Assembly (NCBI RefSeq): GCF_016860545.1
Contig: NZ_BNEB01000002.1
Span: 434,001-498,000, forward strand
Source of the DNA: Streptomyces asoensis
Lineage (GTDB): Bacteria; Actinomycetota; Actinomycetes; Streptomycetales; Streptomycetaceae
DNA: 64,000 bases
Direction: 5' to 3'
How positions within the stretch are numbered: position 1 is the first letter of the stretch; every line of letters begins with the position of its first letter. Shown piece by piece: positions 17,337 to 28,892 of this stretch. Made by a program: the position numbers and the translations under genes. The notes under the pieces were generated by a model that was given only the letters and a program-made list of their open reading frames with translations, was not told the origin of the DNA and searched no databases.

Positions 17337-18101
17337 TCAGAAGCGCCCGCCGCCCAGGTCCCGCGACACCGCGCGGGCGCAGTCGCGCACCGCCGCGATC
17401 AGCTCGGGGCGCACCTCCCCGTCGCGGCCCAGCCGCTCCACGGCGCCGGTGATGCCGACCGCGCCGACGGGCATGCGCCGCCGGTCGTGGATGGGGGCGG
17501 CGATGGACGCCACACCCTCCCAGGTCTCCTCCACGTCGGCCGCGTACCCGCGCGCGCGGGTCAGGTCGAGGATGCGCTCGAACGCCTCCGGCTCGCACAC
17601 CGTGCGGTCCGTGAACGGCTTGCGCTCCGCCTCCAGCGCCTCGCTGTGCGCCACCGGGTCGTAGGCCGACAGCACCTTGCCCAGCGCCGTGGAGTGCAGG
17701 GGCTGCATGGCCCCGATCTCCAGCACCTGCCGGCTGTCGTCCGGCCGGAAGACGTGGTGCACGATCAGCACGCCCTGCTGGTGCAGAACGCCCAGGTGGA
17801 CACTCTCCCCGCTGGAGCGCGCCAGGTCGTCCGTCCAGACCAGGGCACGCGCGCGCAGCTCGTGCACGTCCAGGTACGTGGTCCCCAGGCGCAGCAGCTC
17901 GGCGCCCAGCTGATAGCGCCCGGAGGCGTCGTCCTGCTCGACGAAGCCCTCCTGCTGGAGGGTGCGCAGGATGCCGTGGGCGGTGCCTTTGGCGAGGCCC
18001 GTGGACGAGGCGATGTCCGACAGGCCCAGCCGCCGCTCACCGCCGGCGAGCAACCGCAGCATCGCGGCCGCGCGTTCGACCGACTGGATGTTCCGTGCCA
18101 T
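17337..18101 (-). CDS. gylR: IclR-family glycerol operon regulator GylR
   Basis: The 254-residue protein is an IclR-type repressor with an N-terminal winged helix-turn-helix (residues about 5-65, LSDIASSTGLAKGTAHGILR) and a C-terminal effector domain. It begins MARNIQSVERAAAMLRLL, matching my memory of GylR from Streptomyces coelicolor almost throughout. I chose the ATG at 18101 on that basis; a frame extending to 18164 is not supported. In S. coelicolor GylR represses gylR and gylCABX and is relieved by glycerol-3-phosphate. The paired operator candidates in this window agree with such control. Confidence 0.93.
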   Translation of the reverse strand: MARNIQSVERAAAMLRLLAGGERRLGLSDIASSTGLAKGTAHGILRTLQQEGFVEQDDASGRYQLGAELLRLGTTYLDVHELRARALVWTDDLARSSGESVHLGVLHQQGVLIVHHVFRPDDSRQVLEIGAMQPLHSTALGKVLSAYDPVAHSEALEAERKPFTDRTVCEPEAFERILDLTRARGYAADVEETWEGVASIAAPIHDRRRMPVGAVGITGAVERLGRDGEVRPELIAAVRDCARAVSRDLGGGRF

Positions 18102-18156
18102 CGCCGTCCTGCCTCCGTCCCCTTCGGCCGTCCACGGACGGCAGCTGCCGCCGTCG

Positions 18157-18176
18157 TTCGGCAATGTCGAACACTA
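18157..18176 (-). promoter_or_regulatory. gylR promoter with candidate autoregulatory GylR operator
   Basis: The 15-bp imperfect palindrome TTCGGCAATGTCGAA (18157-18171) overlaps a minus-strand -10-like TAGTGT (18171-18176). It differs from the glpF copy at two positions. The position over the transcription start fits repression. Confidence 0.5.
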
Positions 18177-18390
18177 CCGGTCCATGTCGACCTTCCGCTA
18201 ACGTTCGGTCGATCCCTGTTACGTCACTTGTCTCTTCGCGGTGGCGCCCGCGTCGCCCGGTCGTGGGCCGCTCGGGAACGGCCCTGACCGCACTCGCGGT
18301 CCGCCGGTGCGGGACCGCCACGCGCGTCCGTCCCGTGGACGCCCCCGACCATAAGGCCTCCGTCCCGGCTACCCTGACGGCGTGCGCTCT

Positions 18391-18449
18391 CCTCGGCGCG
18401 GCTTCCCGTCCGCACCCGAGGTGACGCAAAGCCGACAGCCGTCGCACCT
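18391..18449 (+). promoter_or_regulatory. metH leader with two overlapping hairpins
   Basis: Two stems compete for the same bases. CCTCGG (18391-18396) pairs with CCGAGG (18416-18421), while AGGTG...CACCT (18419-18423 with 18445-18449) forms a second hairpin containing ACG/CGT pairs. They share 18419-18421 and so exclude each other, and the second ends just before the metH ribosome site (GAGGGAG). The 11-base stretch GACGCAAAGCC in the second hairpin also occurs in c-di-GMP-I riboswitch cores, but the remaining parts of that family are not seen. Function is unproven. Confidence 0.3.
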
Positions 18450-18463
18450 GAGGGAGCCCTTTC

Positions 18464-21400
18464 ATGGCCTCTGTGCCGCCGACCCCTTCCGCCGACAGCC
18501 GGACCCGCGTGTCCGAGCTCCGAGAGGCCCTGGCCACCCGTGTGGTGGTCGCCGACGGGGCGATGGGCACCATGCTCCAGGCCCAGGAGCCCACACTCGA
18601 GGACTTCGAGCAGCTGGAGGGCTGCAACGAGATCCTCAACGTCACCCGCCCCGACATCGTGCGCTCGGTGCACGAGGAGTACTTCGCCGCGGGCGTCGAC
18701 TGCGTCGAGACCAACACGTTCGGCGCAAACCACTCGGCCATGGCGGAGTACGACATCCCCGAGCGGGTGTACGAGCTCTCCGAGGCCGGCGCCCGCATCG
18801 CCCGCGAGAGCGCCGACGCCTTCGCCGCCCGCGACGGCCGCACCCGCTGGGTCCTCGGCTCGATCGGCCCCGGCACCAAGCTGCCCACCCTCGGCCACAT
18901 CGCCTACGGCACCCTGCGCGACGGCTTCCAGGCCAACGCCGAGGGCCTGCTCGCCGGCGGCGCGGACGCCCTGATCGTGGAGACCACCCAGGACCTGCTC
19001 CAGACCAAGTCCTCCGTACTGGGCGCCCGCCGCGCCATGGAGGCGACCGGCGTCGAGGTGCCCCTGCTGGTCTCGATGGCGTTCGAGACGACCGGCACCA
19101 TGCTGCTCGGCTCCGAGATCGGCGCCGCGCTGACCGCGCTGGAGCCCCTCGGCATCGACATGATCGGCCTGAACTGCTCCACCGGCCCGGCCGAGATGAG
19201 CGAGCACCTGCGCTATCTGGCCCGCCACGCCCGCACCCCGCTGCTCTGCATGCCCAACGCCGGCCTGCCGATCCTCACCAAGGACGGCGCCCACTTCCCG
19301 CTCGACGCCGAAGGCCTGGCCGACGCCCAGGACACCTTCGTCCGCGACTACGGACTGAACCTGGTCGGCGGCTGCTGCGGGACGACCCCCGAGCACCTGA
19401 GCCGGCTGGTGGAGCGGGTCCGGGGCGCCTCCCCGGCCGAACGCAGCCCCCGCCCCGAGCCGGGTGCCGCCTCCCTGTACCAGAGCGTGGCGTTCCGTCA
19501 GGACACCGCCTACATGGCGATCGGTGAGCGCACGAACGCCAACGGGTCGAAGAAGTTCCGCGAGGCCATGCTGGAGGGCCGCTGGGACGACTGCGTGGAG
19601 ATGGCCCGCGACCAGATCCGCGAGGGCGCCCACATGCTCGACCTCTGTGTCGACTACGTGGGCCGCGACGGCGTCGCCGACATGGACGAGCTGGCGGGAC
19701 GGTTCGCGACCGCCTCCACCTTGCCGATCGTGCTGGACTCCACCGAGGTCGACGTGCTGCGCGCGGGCCTGGAGCGGCTGGGCGGCCGGGCGGTGCTGAA
19801 CTCGGTGAACTACGAGGACGGCGACGGTCCCGAGTCGCGGTTCGCGAAGGTCACGCAGCTGGCCCGGGAGCACGGCGCCGCGCTGATCGCGCTGACCATC
19901 GACGAGGAGGGCCAGGCGCGCACGGTCGAGGCGAAGGTGGCCATCGCCGAGCGCCTCATCGACGACCTGACGGGCAACTGGGGCATCCTCGAGTCGGACA
20001 TCCTCATCGACTGTCTGACGTTCACGATCTGCACCGGCCAGGAGGAGTCCCGGGGGGACGGCATCGCCACGATCGAGGCGATCCGCGAGCTCAAGCGCCG
20101 GCGGCCCGACGTGCAGACCACCCTGGGTCTGTCGAACATCTCCTTCGGTCTGAACCCGGCCGCGCGGATCCTGCTGAACTCGGTGTTCCTGGACGAGTGC
20201 GTCAAGGCCGGCCTGGACTCGGCGATCGTGCACGCCTCGAAGATCCTGCCGATCGCCCGTTTCAGCGAGGAGGAGGTCGCCACCGCCCTGGACCTCGTTT
20301 ACGACCGCCGCCGTGAGGGCTACGACCCGCTCCAGAAGCTGATGGCGCTCTTCGAGGGCGCGACCACGAAGTCCCTGAAGGCGGGCAAGGCCGAGGAACT
20401 GGCCGCGCTGCCGCTGGAGGAGCGGCTCAAGCGGCGCATCATCGACGGCGAGAAGAACGGCCTCGAGCAGGACCTCGCGCAGGCCCTCCGGAGCCGCCCG
20501 GCCCTGGACATCGTCAACGACACCCTCCTGGACGGCATGAAGGTCGTCGGCGAGCTGTTCGGCTCCGGGCAGATGCAGCTGCCGTTCGTCCTCCAGTCCG
20601 CCGAGGTCATGAAGAGCGCGGTCGCCTACCTCGAACCGCACATGGAGAAGTCGGACGCCGAGGGCAAGGGCACCATCGTGCTGGCCACCGTGCGCGGCGA
20701 CGTCCACGACATCGGCAAGAACCTCGTCGACATCATCCTGTCCAACAACGGCTACAACGTCGTCAACCTCGGCATCAAGCAGCCGGTCTCCGCGATCCTG
20801 GAAGCCGCCGAGGAACACCGGGCCGACGTCATCGGCATGTCCGGACTCCTCGTCAAATCCACCGTGATCATGAAGGAGAACCTTCAGGAGCTCAACCAGC
20901 GCAAGATGGCCGCCGACTACCCCGTCATCCTCGGCGGCGCCGCCCTGACCAGGGCCTATGTCGAACAGGACCTGCACGAGATCTACCAGGGCGAGGTCCG
21001 CTACGCCCGCGACGCCTTCGAGGGCCTGCGCCTCATGGACGCCCTCATCGGCGTGAAGCGGGGCGTGCCCGGCGCGAAGCTGCCCGAGCTGAAGCAGCGC
21101 CGGGTGCGCCCGAGCGCCGCCGCGGCCGAGGTCGAGGAACGCCCCCAGGAGGGCCACGTCCGCTCCGACGTCGCCACCGACAACCCGGTCCCCGAGCCCC
21201 CGTTCGAGGGCACCCGGGTCATCAAGGGCATCCAGCTCAAGGAGTACGCCTCCTGGCTCGACGAGGGCGCCCTCTTCAAGGGCCAGTGGGGACTGAAGCA
21301 GGCCCGCAGCGGCGACGGACCGAGCTACGAGGAACTCGTCGAGACCGAGGGCCGGCCCCGGCTGCGCGGGCTGCTGGACCGGCTCCAGACCGACAACCTC

Positions 21401-21982
21401 CTCGAAGCGGCCGTCGTCTACGGCTACTTCCCCTGCGTCTCCAAGGACGACGACCTGATCGTCCTGGACGAGCAGGGCAACGAACGCACCCGCTTCACCT
21501 TCCCCCGCCAGCGCCGCGGCCGCCGGCTGTGCCTGGCCGACTTCTTCCGCCCGGAGGAGTCGGGGGAGACGGACGTGGTCGGCTTCCAGGTCGTCACCGT
21601 CGGCTCCCGCATCGGCGAGGAGACAGCCAAGCTCTTCGCGTCGGACTCCTACCGCGACTACCTCGAGCTGCACGGCCTGTCCGTGCAGCTCGCCGAGGCC
21701 CTCGCCGAGTACTGGCACGCCCGCGTGCGCGCCGAACTCGGCTTCGCCGGCGAGGACCCGGCCGACGTCGAGGACATGTTCGCCCTGAAGTACCGCGGCG
21801 CCCGCTTCTCCCTCGGCTACGGCGCCTGCCCCGACCTGGAGGACCGCGCCAAGATCGCCGAGATGCTGCGGCCCGAGCGGATCGGCGTCCACCTGTCCGA
21901 GGAGTTCCAGCTGCACCCCGAGCAGTCCACGGACGCCATCGTGATCCACCACCCCGAGGCGAAGTACTTCAACGCACGGTGA
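18464..21982 (+). CDS. metH: Cobalamin-dependent methionine synthase MetH
   Basis: MetH transfers a methyl group from methyltetrahydrofolate through cobalamin to homocysteine. The 1172 residues carry all four modules. The homocysteine domain has the zinc-ligand segment VGGCCGTTPEH near residue 305. The pterin domain begins at MAIGERTNANG near 346. The B12 cap and Rossmann domain carry GDVHDIGKN (the B12-ligating His is about residue 748). The C-terminal reactivation (SAM) domain is present from about 900. It diverges from gylR. No cobalamin riboswitch is visible upstream. It completes methionine regeneration alongside the salvage genes in the left third of the window. Confidence 0.97.
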   Translation: MASVPPTPSADSRTRVSELREALATRVVVADGAMGTMLQAQEPTLEDFEQLEGCNEILNVTRPDIVRSVHEEYFAAGVDCVETNTFGANHSAMAEYDIPERVYELSEAGARIARESADAFAARDGRTRWVLGSIGPGTKLPTLGHIAYGTLRDGFQANAEGLLAGGADALIVETTQDLLQTKSSVLGARRAMEATGVEVPLLVSMAFETTGTMLLGSEIGAALTALEPLGIDMIGLNCSTGPAEMSEHLRYLARHARTPLLCMPNAGLPILTKDGAHFPLDAEGLADAQDTFVRDYGLNLVGGCCGTTPEHLSRLVERVRGASPAERSPRPEPGAASLYQSVAFRQDTAYMAIGERTNANGSKKFREAMLEGRWDDCVEMARDQIREGAHMLDLCVDYVGRDGVADMDELAGRFATASTLPIVLDSTEVDVLRAGLERLGGRAVLNSVNYEDGDGPESRFAKVTQLAREHGAALIALTIDEEGQARTVEAKVAIAERLIDDLTGNWGILESDILIDCLTFTICTGQEESRGDGIATIEAIRELKRRRPDVQTTLGLSNISFGLNPAARILLNSVFLDECVKAGLDSAIVHASKILPIARFSEEEVATALDLVYDRRREGYDPLQKLMALFEGATTKSLKAGKAEELAALPLEERLKRRIIDGEKNGLEQDLAQALRSRPALDIVNDTLLDGMKVVGELFGSGQMQLPFVLQSAEVMKSAVAYLEPHMEKSDAEGKGTIVLATVRGDVHDIGKNLVDIILSNNGYNVVNLGIKQPVSAILEAAEEHRADVIGMSGLLVKSTVIMKENLQELNQRKMAADYPVILGGAALTRAYVEQDLHEIYQGEVRYARDAFEGLRLMDALIGVKRGVPGAKLPELKQRRVRPSAAAAEVEERPQEGHVRSDVATDNPVPEPPFEGTRVIKGIQLKEYASWLDEGALFKGQWGLKQARSGDGPSYEELVETEGRPRLRGLLDRLQTDNLLEAAVVYGYFPCVSKDDDLIVLDEQGNERTRFTFPRQRRGRRLCLADFFRPEESGETDVVGFQVVTVGSRIGEETAKLFASDSYRDYLELHGLSVQLAEALAEYWHARVRAELGFAGEDPADVEDMFALKYRGARFSLGYGACPDLEDRAKIAEMLRPERIGVHLSEEFQLHPEQSTDAIVIHHPEAKYFNAR

Positions 21983-22040
21983 CCCACGCGTGCCACTGAG
22001 CACACTGATCGGATAAGTCGTACACTGGTCGGTCCACTGA

Positions 22041-22070
22041 AGGCCGGTTCCCCCCAGCGGGAACCGGCCT
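22041..22070 (+). terminator. Terminator downstream of metH
   Basis: A 12-bp stem (22041-22052 with 22059-22070) with a 6-base loop lies between metH and the HAD gene. The HAD ribosome site AAGGAGGT follows at 22081-22088. Confidence 0.8.
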
Positions 22071-22095
22071 GCTCGTCCCTCAAGGAGGTACGTGG

Positions 22096-22794
22096 ATGAC
22101 CAGCACGGTTCCCGCGCCACTCACCCGCACGGCCGAAGGCTCCGCCCTTCAGGCCGTGCTGCTCGACATGGACGGCACCCTGGTGGACACCGAGGGTTTC
22201 TGGTGGGACGTCGAAGTCGAGATCTTCGCCGGCCTGGGCCACACCCTCGACGACTCCTGGCGCCATGTCGTGGTGGGCGGACCGATGACCCGCAGCGCGG
22301 GCTTCCTGATCGAGGCGACCGGGGCCGACATCGACCTCGCCGACCTGACCGTCCTGCTCAACCAGGGGTTCGAGGACCGCATCACCCGCGCCCTGCCCCT
22401 GATGCCGGGAGCCGCCCGGCTGCTCGCCGAGCTGACCGAGCACGAGGTGCCCACGGCCCTCGTCTCCGCCTCCCACCGGCGCATCATCGACCGCGTCCTC
22501 ACCTCGCTCGGCCACGAGAACTTCCGTCTCAGCGTGGCCGGCGACGAGGTCGCGCGCACCAAGCCGCACCCCGACCCCTACCTGTTCGCGGCCTCAGGAC
22601 TCGGCGTGGACCCGGCCAGATGCGCCGTCATCGAGGACACCGCGACCGGCGTCGCCTCAGCCGAGGCCGCGGGCTGCCACGTCGTCGCCGTACCCTCCGT
22701 CGCCCCCATCACCCCCTCCCACCGGCGCACGGTCGTCCCCTCGCTGGAACAGGTCGACCTGGCATTCCTGCGCGACCTGATGCCGCTCCGATGA
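22096..22794 (+). CDS. HAD-superfamily phosphatase, beta-phosphoglucomutase-like
   Basis: The 232-residue HAD hydrolase has motif I DMDGTLVDTEGF (about residues 25-36), a helical cap, motif II VSASHRR, and motif III/IV KPHPDPY plus VIEDTATGV. These place it with the beta-phosphoglucomutase/phosphatase subfamily. The substrate is unknown. A strong AAGGAGGT site sits 7 bases before the ATG. It follows metH but is separated from it by a terminator hairpin, so it may have its own promoter. Confidence 0.85.
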   Translation: MTSTVPAPLTRTAEGSALQAVLLDMDGTLVDTEGFWWDVEVEIFAGLGHTLDDSWRHVVVGGPMTRSAGFLIEATGADIDLADLTVLLNQGFEDRITRALPLMPGAARLLAELTEHEVPTALVSASHRRIIDRVLTSLGHENFRLSVAGDEVARTKPHPDPYLFAASGLGVDPARCAVIEDTATGVASAEAAGCHVVAVPSVAPITPSHRRTVVPSLEQVDLAFLRDLMPLR

Positions 22795-23272
22795 CGGCCG
22801 CCGCGATCATCGGTGAGAGGCCGATGACGGAAAAGGGATAGGCGTTCACCCAGCGTGCACCGCCGATAGCGAGGAATTCGGCGGGTGTACGCGCGGGGGA
22901 ATTCCGATCTTCGGCGCCGCGTCGGCGGCGGCCGAATTACACCCCTCCCGAACCCCGCACGGTGTGTGACGTTCCCCACCCGTCCGGGCCTCGACAGCTG
23001 ACTCTCCGTGTGCATGACGGCCCTGCCGGGCGGGTCCGGGCGCGTCTTTGTGTCCCGATTGGTGAGCAGCTGCACGAATCCTTCCGGTGACGGTTGTTCA
23101 GTGCGTTCGCGACCGGTTCCGCAGCGTGATGGGCATTCAACTCCGGTGGCCGCGAACCCTCGTGCCGACGCGGACTAATCTCGTCGCGAGAACATCGCCC
23201 TAACCCCGTGATCCGCCGCGACACCCCTGCATGCCGGGTACACGGACTCGACAGCTCTGGAGAAACTCGAGC
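22795..23272. other. 478-bp intergenic region before the peptide-binding lipoprotein
   Basis: No plausible gene was found. A short stem (CATCGG/CCGATG around 22811-22826) just after the HAD gene may terminate it. The remainder is less GC-biased than the surrounding coding sequence. It should hold the promoter of the lipoprotein; a TAATCT element near 23175 could be a -10, but without a matching -35. Confidence 0.5.
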
Positions 23273-24880
23273 ATGAACCGCAAGACTTTGGTGCTGCCGG
23301 CCGTGGTCAGTCTGCTCGCGCCCGTACTCGCCGCCTGCGGCGGGTCCGACGGCGGTAGCGGCGGTGGGGACGCCATCGTCTTGGGCACCACGGACCGGTT
23401 CACCGCCACCAAGGACGCCCCTGCCCCGCTCGACCCGGCGTACTCCTACGACGTCGGCACCTGGAACATCCTGCGCCAGACCGTGCAGACCCTGATGATC
23501 CAGCCCAAGGGCGAGGGCGAACCCGTCCCGGAGGCGGCGCAGAGCTGCGGCTTCACCGACACCGGCAACGAGCGCTACGCCTGCAAGCTGCGCAGCGGCC
23601 TGAAGTTCGCCGACGGCGAGGCCGTCACCGCCAAGGACGTCAAGTTCTCCATCGAGCGCGCCCGCACCATCAAGGCCGACTCCGGCGTCTTCGCCCTGCT
23701 GTCGACGATCGACACCATCGAGACGCAGGGTGACAACGAAGTCATCTTCCACCTCAAGACCGCCGACGCCACCTTCCCCTTCAAGTTGTCGACCCCGGTC
23801 GCCGGCATCGTCAACCCGAAGGACTACGAGAAGGACAAGCTGCGCGACGGCTTCTCGATCGACGGCTCCGGCCCCTACACCCTCAAGGCCGACACCGACG
23901 GCGACGAGATGACCAAGGCCGTCTTCACCAAGAACCCCAATTACAAGGGGACGCTCGAGGTGAACAACGACCAGGTCGACATGGTCTCCTACAAGGACGC
24001 CGACGCCATGAGCACCGCCCTCGAAAAGGGCGACATCGACCTCATGACCCGCACCATGTCGCCGGAGCAGATCCAGAAGCTCTCCGAGACCTCGACGACC
24101 GGCGACATCAGCCTCGTCGAGCTCAACGGCCTCGAGATCCGCTACCTCGCCTTCGACACCACCGACCCGTCGGTCAAGTCCAAGGCCGTCCGCCAGGCGA
24201 TGGCCCAGGTCATCAACCGCGGCGCGCTCGTCTCCGAGGTCTACGGCTCCCAGGCCCAGCCCCTGTACTCGCTGGTCCCGGCCACCATCACCGGCCACTC
24301 CAACGCGTTCTTCAACCTCTACGGCGACCCGAACGTCACCAAGGCCAAGGAACTGCTCGCGGACGCCGACATCACCACCCCGGTGAAGCTGACGCTGAAC
24401 TACACGACCGACCACTACGGCCCTGCCACCAAGCAGGAGTTCGAGGTGCTGTCGAAGCAGCTCAACGACAGCGGCCTGTTCGACGTCTCCATCAAGGGCA
24501 CCCCCTGGGACGCGTTCGTCCCGGCCGAGCGCAAGGGCGAGTACGCCGTCTACGGGATGGGCTGGTTCCCCGACTTCCCCGACGCCGACAACTTCGTCGC
24601 CCCGTTCCTCGACAAGGACAACTTCCTCAAGTCCCCGTACTCCAACAGCAACATCATCGACAAGCTGATCCCGGCCTCCCGCCGCGAGGCCGACCGCCTC
24701 AGCGCCGCGAAGAACCTGACCGAGATCCAGGACATCGTCGCCCGTGACGTCCCGCTCCTGCCGCTGTGGCAGGGCAAGCAGTACGTCGCCGCCAACAACG
24801 ACGTCACCGGCACCGCCTACGTGCTGAACTCCTCCGCGACGCTCCAGCTGTGGGAGCTCGGCCGCGGCGTGAGCAACTGA
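23273..24880 (+). CDS. Peptide/nickel-type ABC substrate-binding lipoprotein (SBP_bac_5)
   Basis: The 535-residue lipoprotein has a signal peptide and lipobox ending at Cys22 (VLAAC). The mature part follows the SBP_bac_5 (DppA/OppA) fold: a domain starting at LDPAYSYDVGTWN, the family segment YACKLRSGLKFADGEAVTAKDVKFS, and a C-terminal lobe ending in the VPLLPLW region. The ATG at 23273 starts a normal signal peptide; an upstream in-frame start at 23231 adds unrelated residues. No permease or ATPase lies nearby, so it either uses a transporter encoded elsewhere or serves as a sensor. Confidence 0.88.
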   Translation: MNRKTLVLPAVVSLLAPVLAACGGSDGGSGGGDAIVLGTTDRFTATKDAPAPLDPAYSYDVGTWNILRQTVQTLMIQPKGEGEPVPEAAQSCGFTDTGNERYACKLRSGLKFADGEAVTAKDVKFSIERARTIKADSGVFALLSTIDTIETQGDNEVIFHLKTADATFPFKLSTPVAGIVNPKDYEKDKLRDGFSIDGSGPYTLKADTDGDEMTKAVFTKNPNYKGTLEVNNDQVDMVSYKDADAMSTALEKGDIDLMTRTMSPEQIQKLSETSTTGDISLVELNGLEIRYLAFDTTDPSVKSKAVRQAMAQVINRGALVSEVYGSQAQPLYSLVPATITGHSNAFFNLYGDPNVTKAKELLADADITTPVKLTLNYTTDHYGPATKQEFEVLSKQLNDSGLFDVSIKGTPWDAFVPAERKGEYAVYGMGWFPDFPDADNFVAPFLDKDNFLKSPYSNSNIIDKLIPASRREADRLSAAKNLTEIQDIVARDVPLLPLWQGKQYVAANNDVTGTAYVLNSSATLQLWELGRGVSN

Positions 24881-24958
24881 CGCACCCCGCGCCGGGGCTG
24901 CCGACGGCGGCCCCGGACCGCGGCCCACGACCAGGCGCCGCGCACCCCCGCACGACCC

Positions 24959-24994
24959 GTGGCCGGTCCCGCCCTTCGAGGCGGGCCCGGCCAC
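24959..24994. terminator. Terminator downstream of the peptide-binding lipoprotein
   Basis: The stem GTGGCCGG/CCGGCCAC plus inner CCCGCC/GGCGGG spans 24959-24994 and lies about 80 bases after the stop. Confidence 0.75.
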
Positions 24995-25065
24995 CGGCCT
25001 TTCGCCCCTCGGTGACACAACCGACACGATCGGGCCACCGCGACGATCCGCACGCCCGGACGAGT

Positions 25066-25096
25066 GAAGGCGCCCCCCGTCGAGGGGAGCGCCTTC
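25066..25096. terminator. Terminator downstream of the response regulator
   Basis: The stem GAAGGCGC.../...GCGCCTTC (25066-25096) lies between two convergent genes and can serve the minus-strand regulator. Confidence 0.7.
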
Positions 25097-25136
25097 CGTC
25101 GCTTCGTCCGTTTCGCGCCGTGCCGCCGTACCGCGC

Positions 25137-25808
25137 CTACTGCGCGCCGGGACGCACCAGTCCGCTCTCGTACGCGTACACCGCGGCCTGCACCCGGTCG
25201 CGCAGCCCCAGTTTGGTCAGTACATGACCCACATGCGTCTTCACCGTGGTCTCGCTGACGAACAGATCGGCGGCGATCTCCGCGTTCGACAGCCCCCGCG
25301 CCACCAGCTTCAGCACCTCGACCTCACGGTCGGTCAGCGTGTGCAGGGTGTCCGGCACCGGATCGTCCCCGGACGGCAGATGCGTCGCGTACTTGTCGAG
25401 CAGCCGGCGCGTGATGCTCGGCGCCAGCATCGCCTCACCCGCGGCCACCACCCGGATCGCCTGCACCAGCTCATTGGCGGGCGCGTCCTTCAGCAGGAAC
25501 CCGCTCGCCCCGGCCCGCAGCGCCTCCACCACGTACTCGTCGAGGTCGAAGGTCGTGAGCACCAGCACCTTGGCCGGTCCGTCCCGCCCCGGCCCGGTGA
25601 TCTGCCGGGTCGCCTCCACCCCGTCCATCCGCGGCATGCGGATGTCCATCAACACCACGTCGGGCTGCAACGCCCGCACCTGGTCGAGAGCCTGTAGACC
25701 GTCTCCGGCCTCACCGACGACCGCGAGATCCTGCTCGGCCTCCAGGATCATCCGGAAGCCGGTGCGCAGCAGCGGCTGGTCGTCGACCAGTAGGACGCGG
25801 ATGGCCAC
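25137..25808 (-). CDS. NarL/LuxR-family response regulator (orphan)
   Basis: The 223-residue protein has an N-terminal receiver domain with the acidic pair Asp9-Asp10, phosphoacceptor Asp55 (VVLMDIRMPRMDG) and the conserved Thr/Lys positions. A C-terminal LuxR helix-turn-helix follows (LTDREVEVLKLVARGLSNAEIA, about 155-176). The GTG start at 25808 has a strong GAAGGAG site. NarL-type regulators usually sit beside a histidine kinase, but none is found here, so its partner is elsewhere or it works without one. Targets are unknown. Confidence 0.92.
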   Translation of the reverse strand: MAIRVLLVDDQPLLRTGFRMILEAEQDLAVVGEAGDGLQALDQVRALQPDVVLMDIRMPRMDGVEATRQITGPGRDGPAKVLVLTTFDLDEYVVEALRAGASGFLLKDAPANELVQAIRVVAAGEAMLAPSITRRLLDKYATHLPSGDDPVPDTLHTLTDREVEVLKLVARGLSNAEIAADLFVSETTVKTHVGHVLTKLGLRDRVQAAVYAYESGLVRPGAQ

Positions 25809-25872
25809 GTAAGTCTCCTTCTCTAGCCCGGCCCCATTCTGCCCTGCGCCCCGTCCAGCGACTCGGCCGCCC

Positions 25873-26862
<990 letters not shown>

Positions 26863-27049
26863 GACCACAGACTGTACGGCCCACCACTGACAGTCACCCA
26901 GTCGCGCACCCCGCCCCGCCCCGGACACCGGGCAGGATCGGGAAACCACCGGGGGTGCCGGGGCGGAACACGTCACGACTGCCGCATACCATCGGTCCGA
27001 GACCCTCCCGCCCGGCACGAGCGGGGGACGCTTCGATCGAGGGGACACC

Positions 27050-28840
<1,791 letters not shown>

Positions 28841-28892
28841 CCCGCCCCCGCCCGTGGTCGGCGGCCCCGGCAAACCCCGGTAGGCTGTTCAC

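Noticed and set aside
18177..18463. Possible cobalamin or SAH riboswitch in front of metH
   Set aside because: No B12-box-like conserved core or SAH-type core was found; only the small hairpin pair reported as a finding.
18224..22120. Minus-strand open frame of about 1300 codons opposite metH
   Set aside because: Shadow of metH, with no recognisable domain and composition typical of antisense frames in high-GC DNA.
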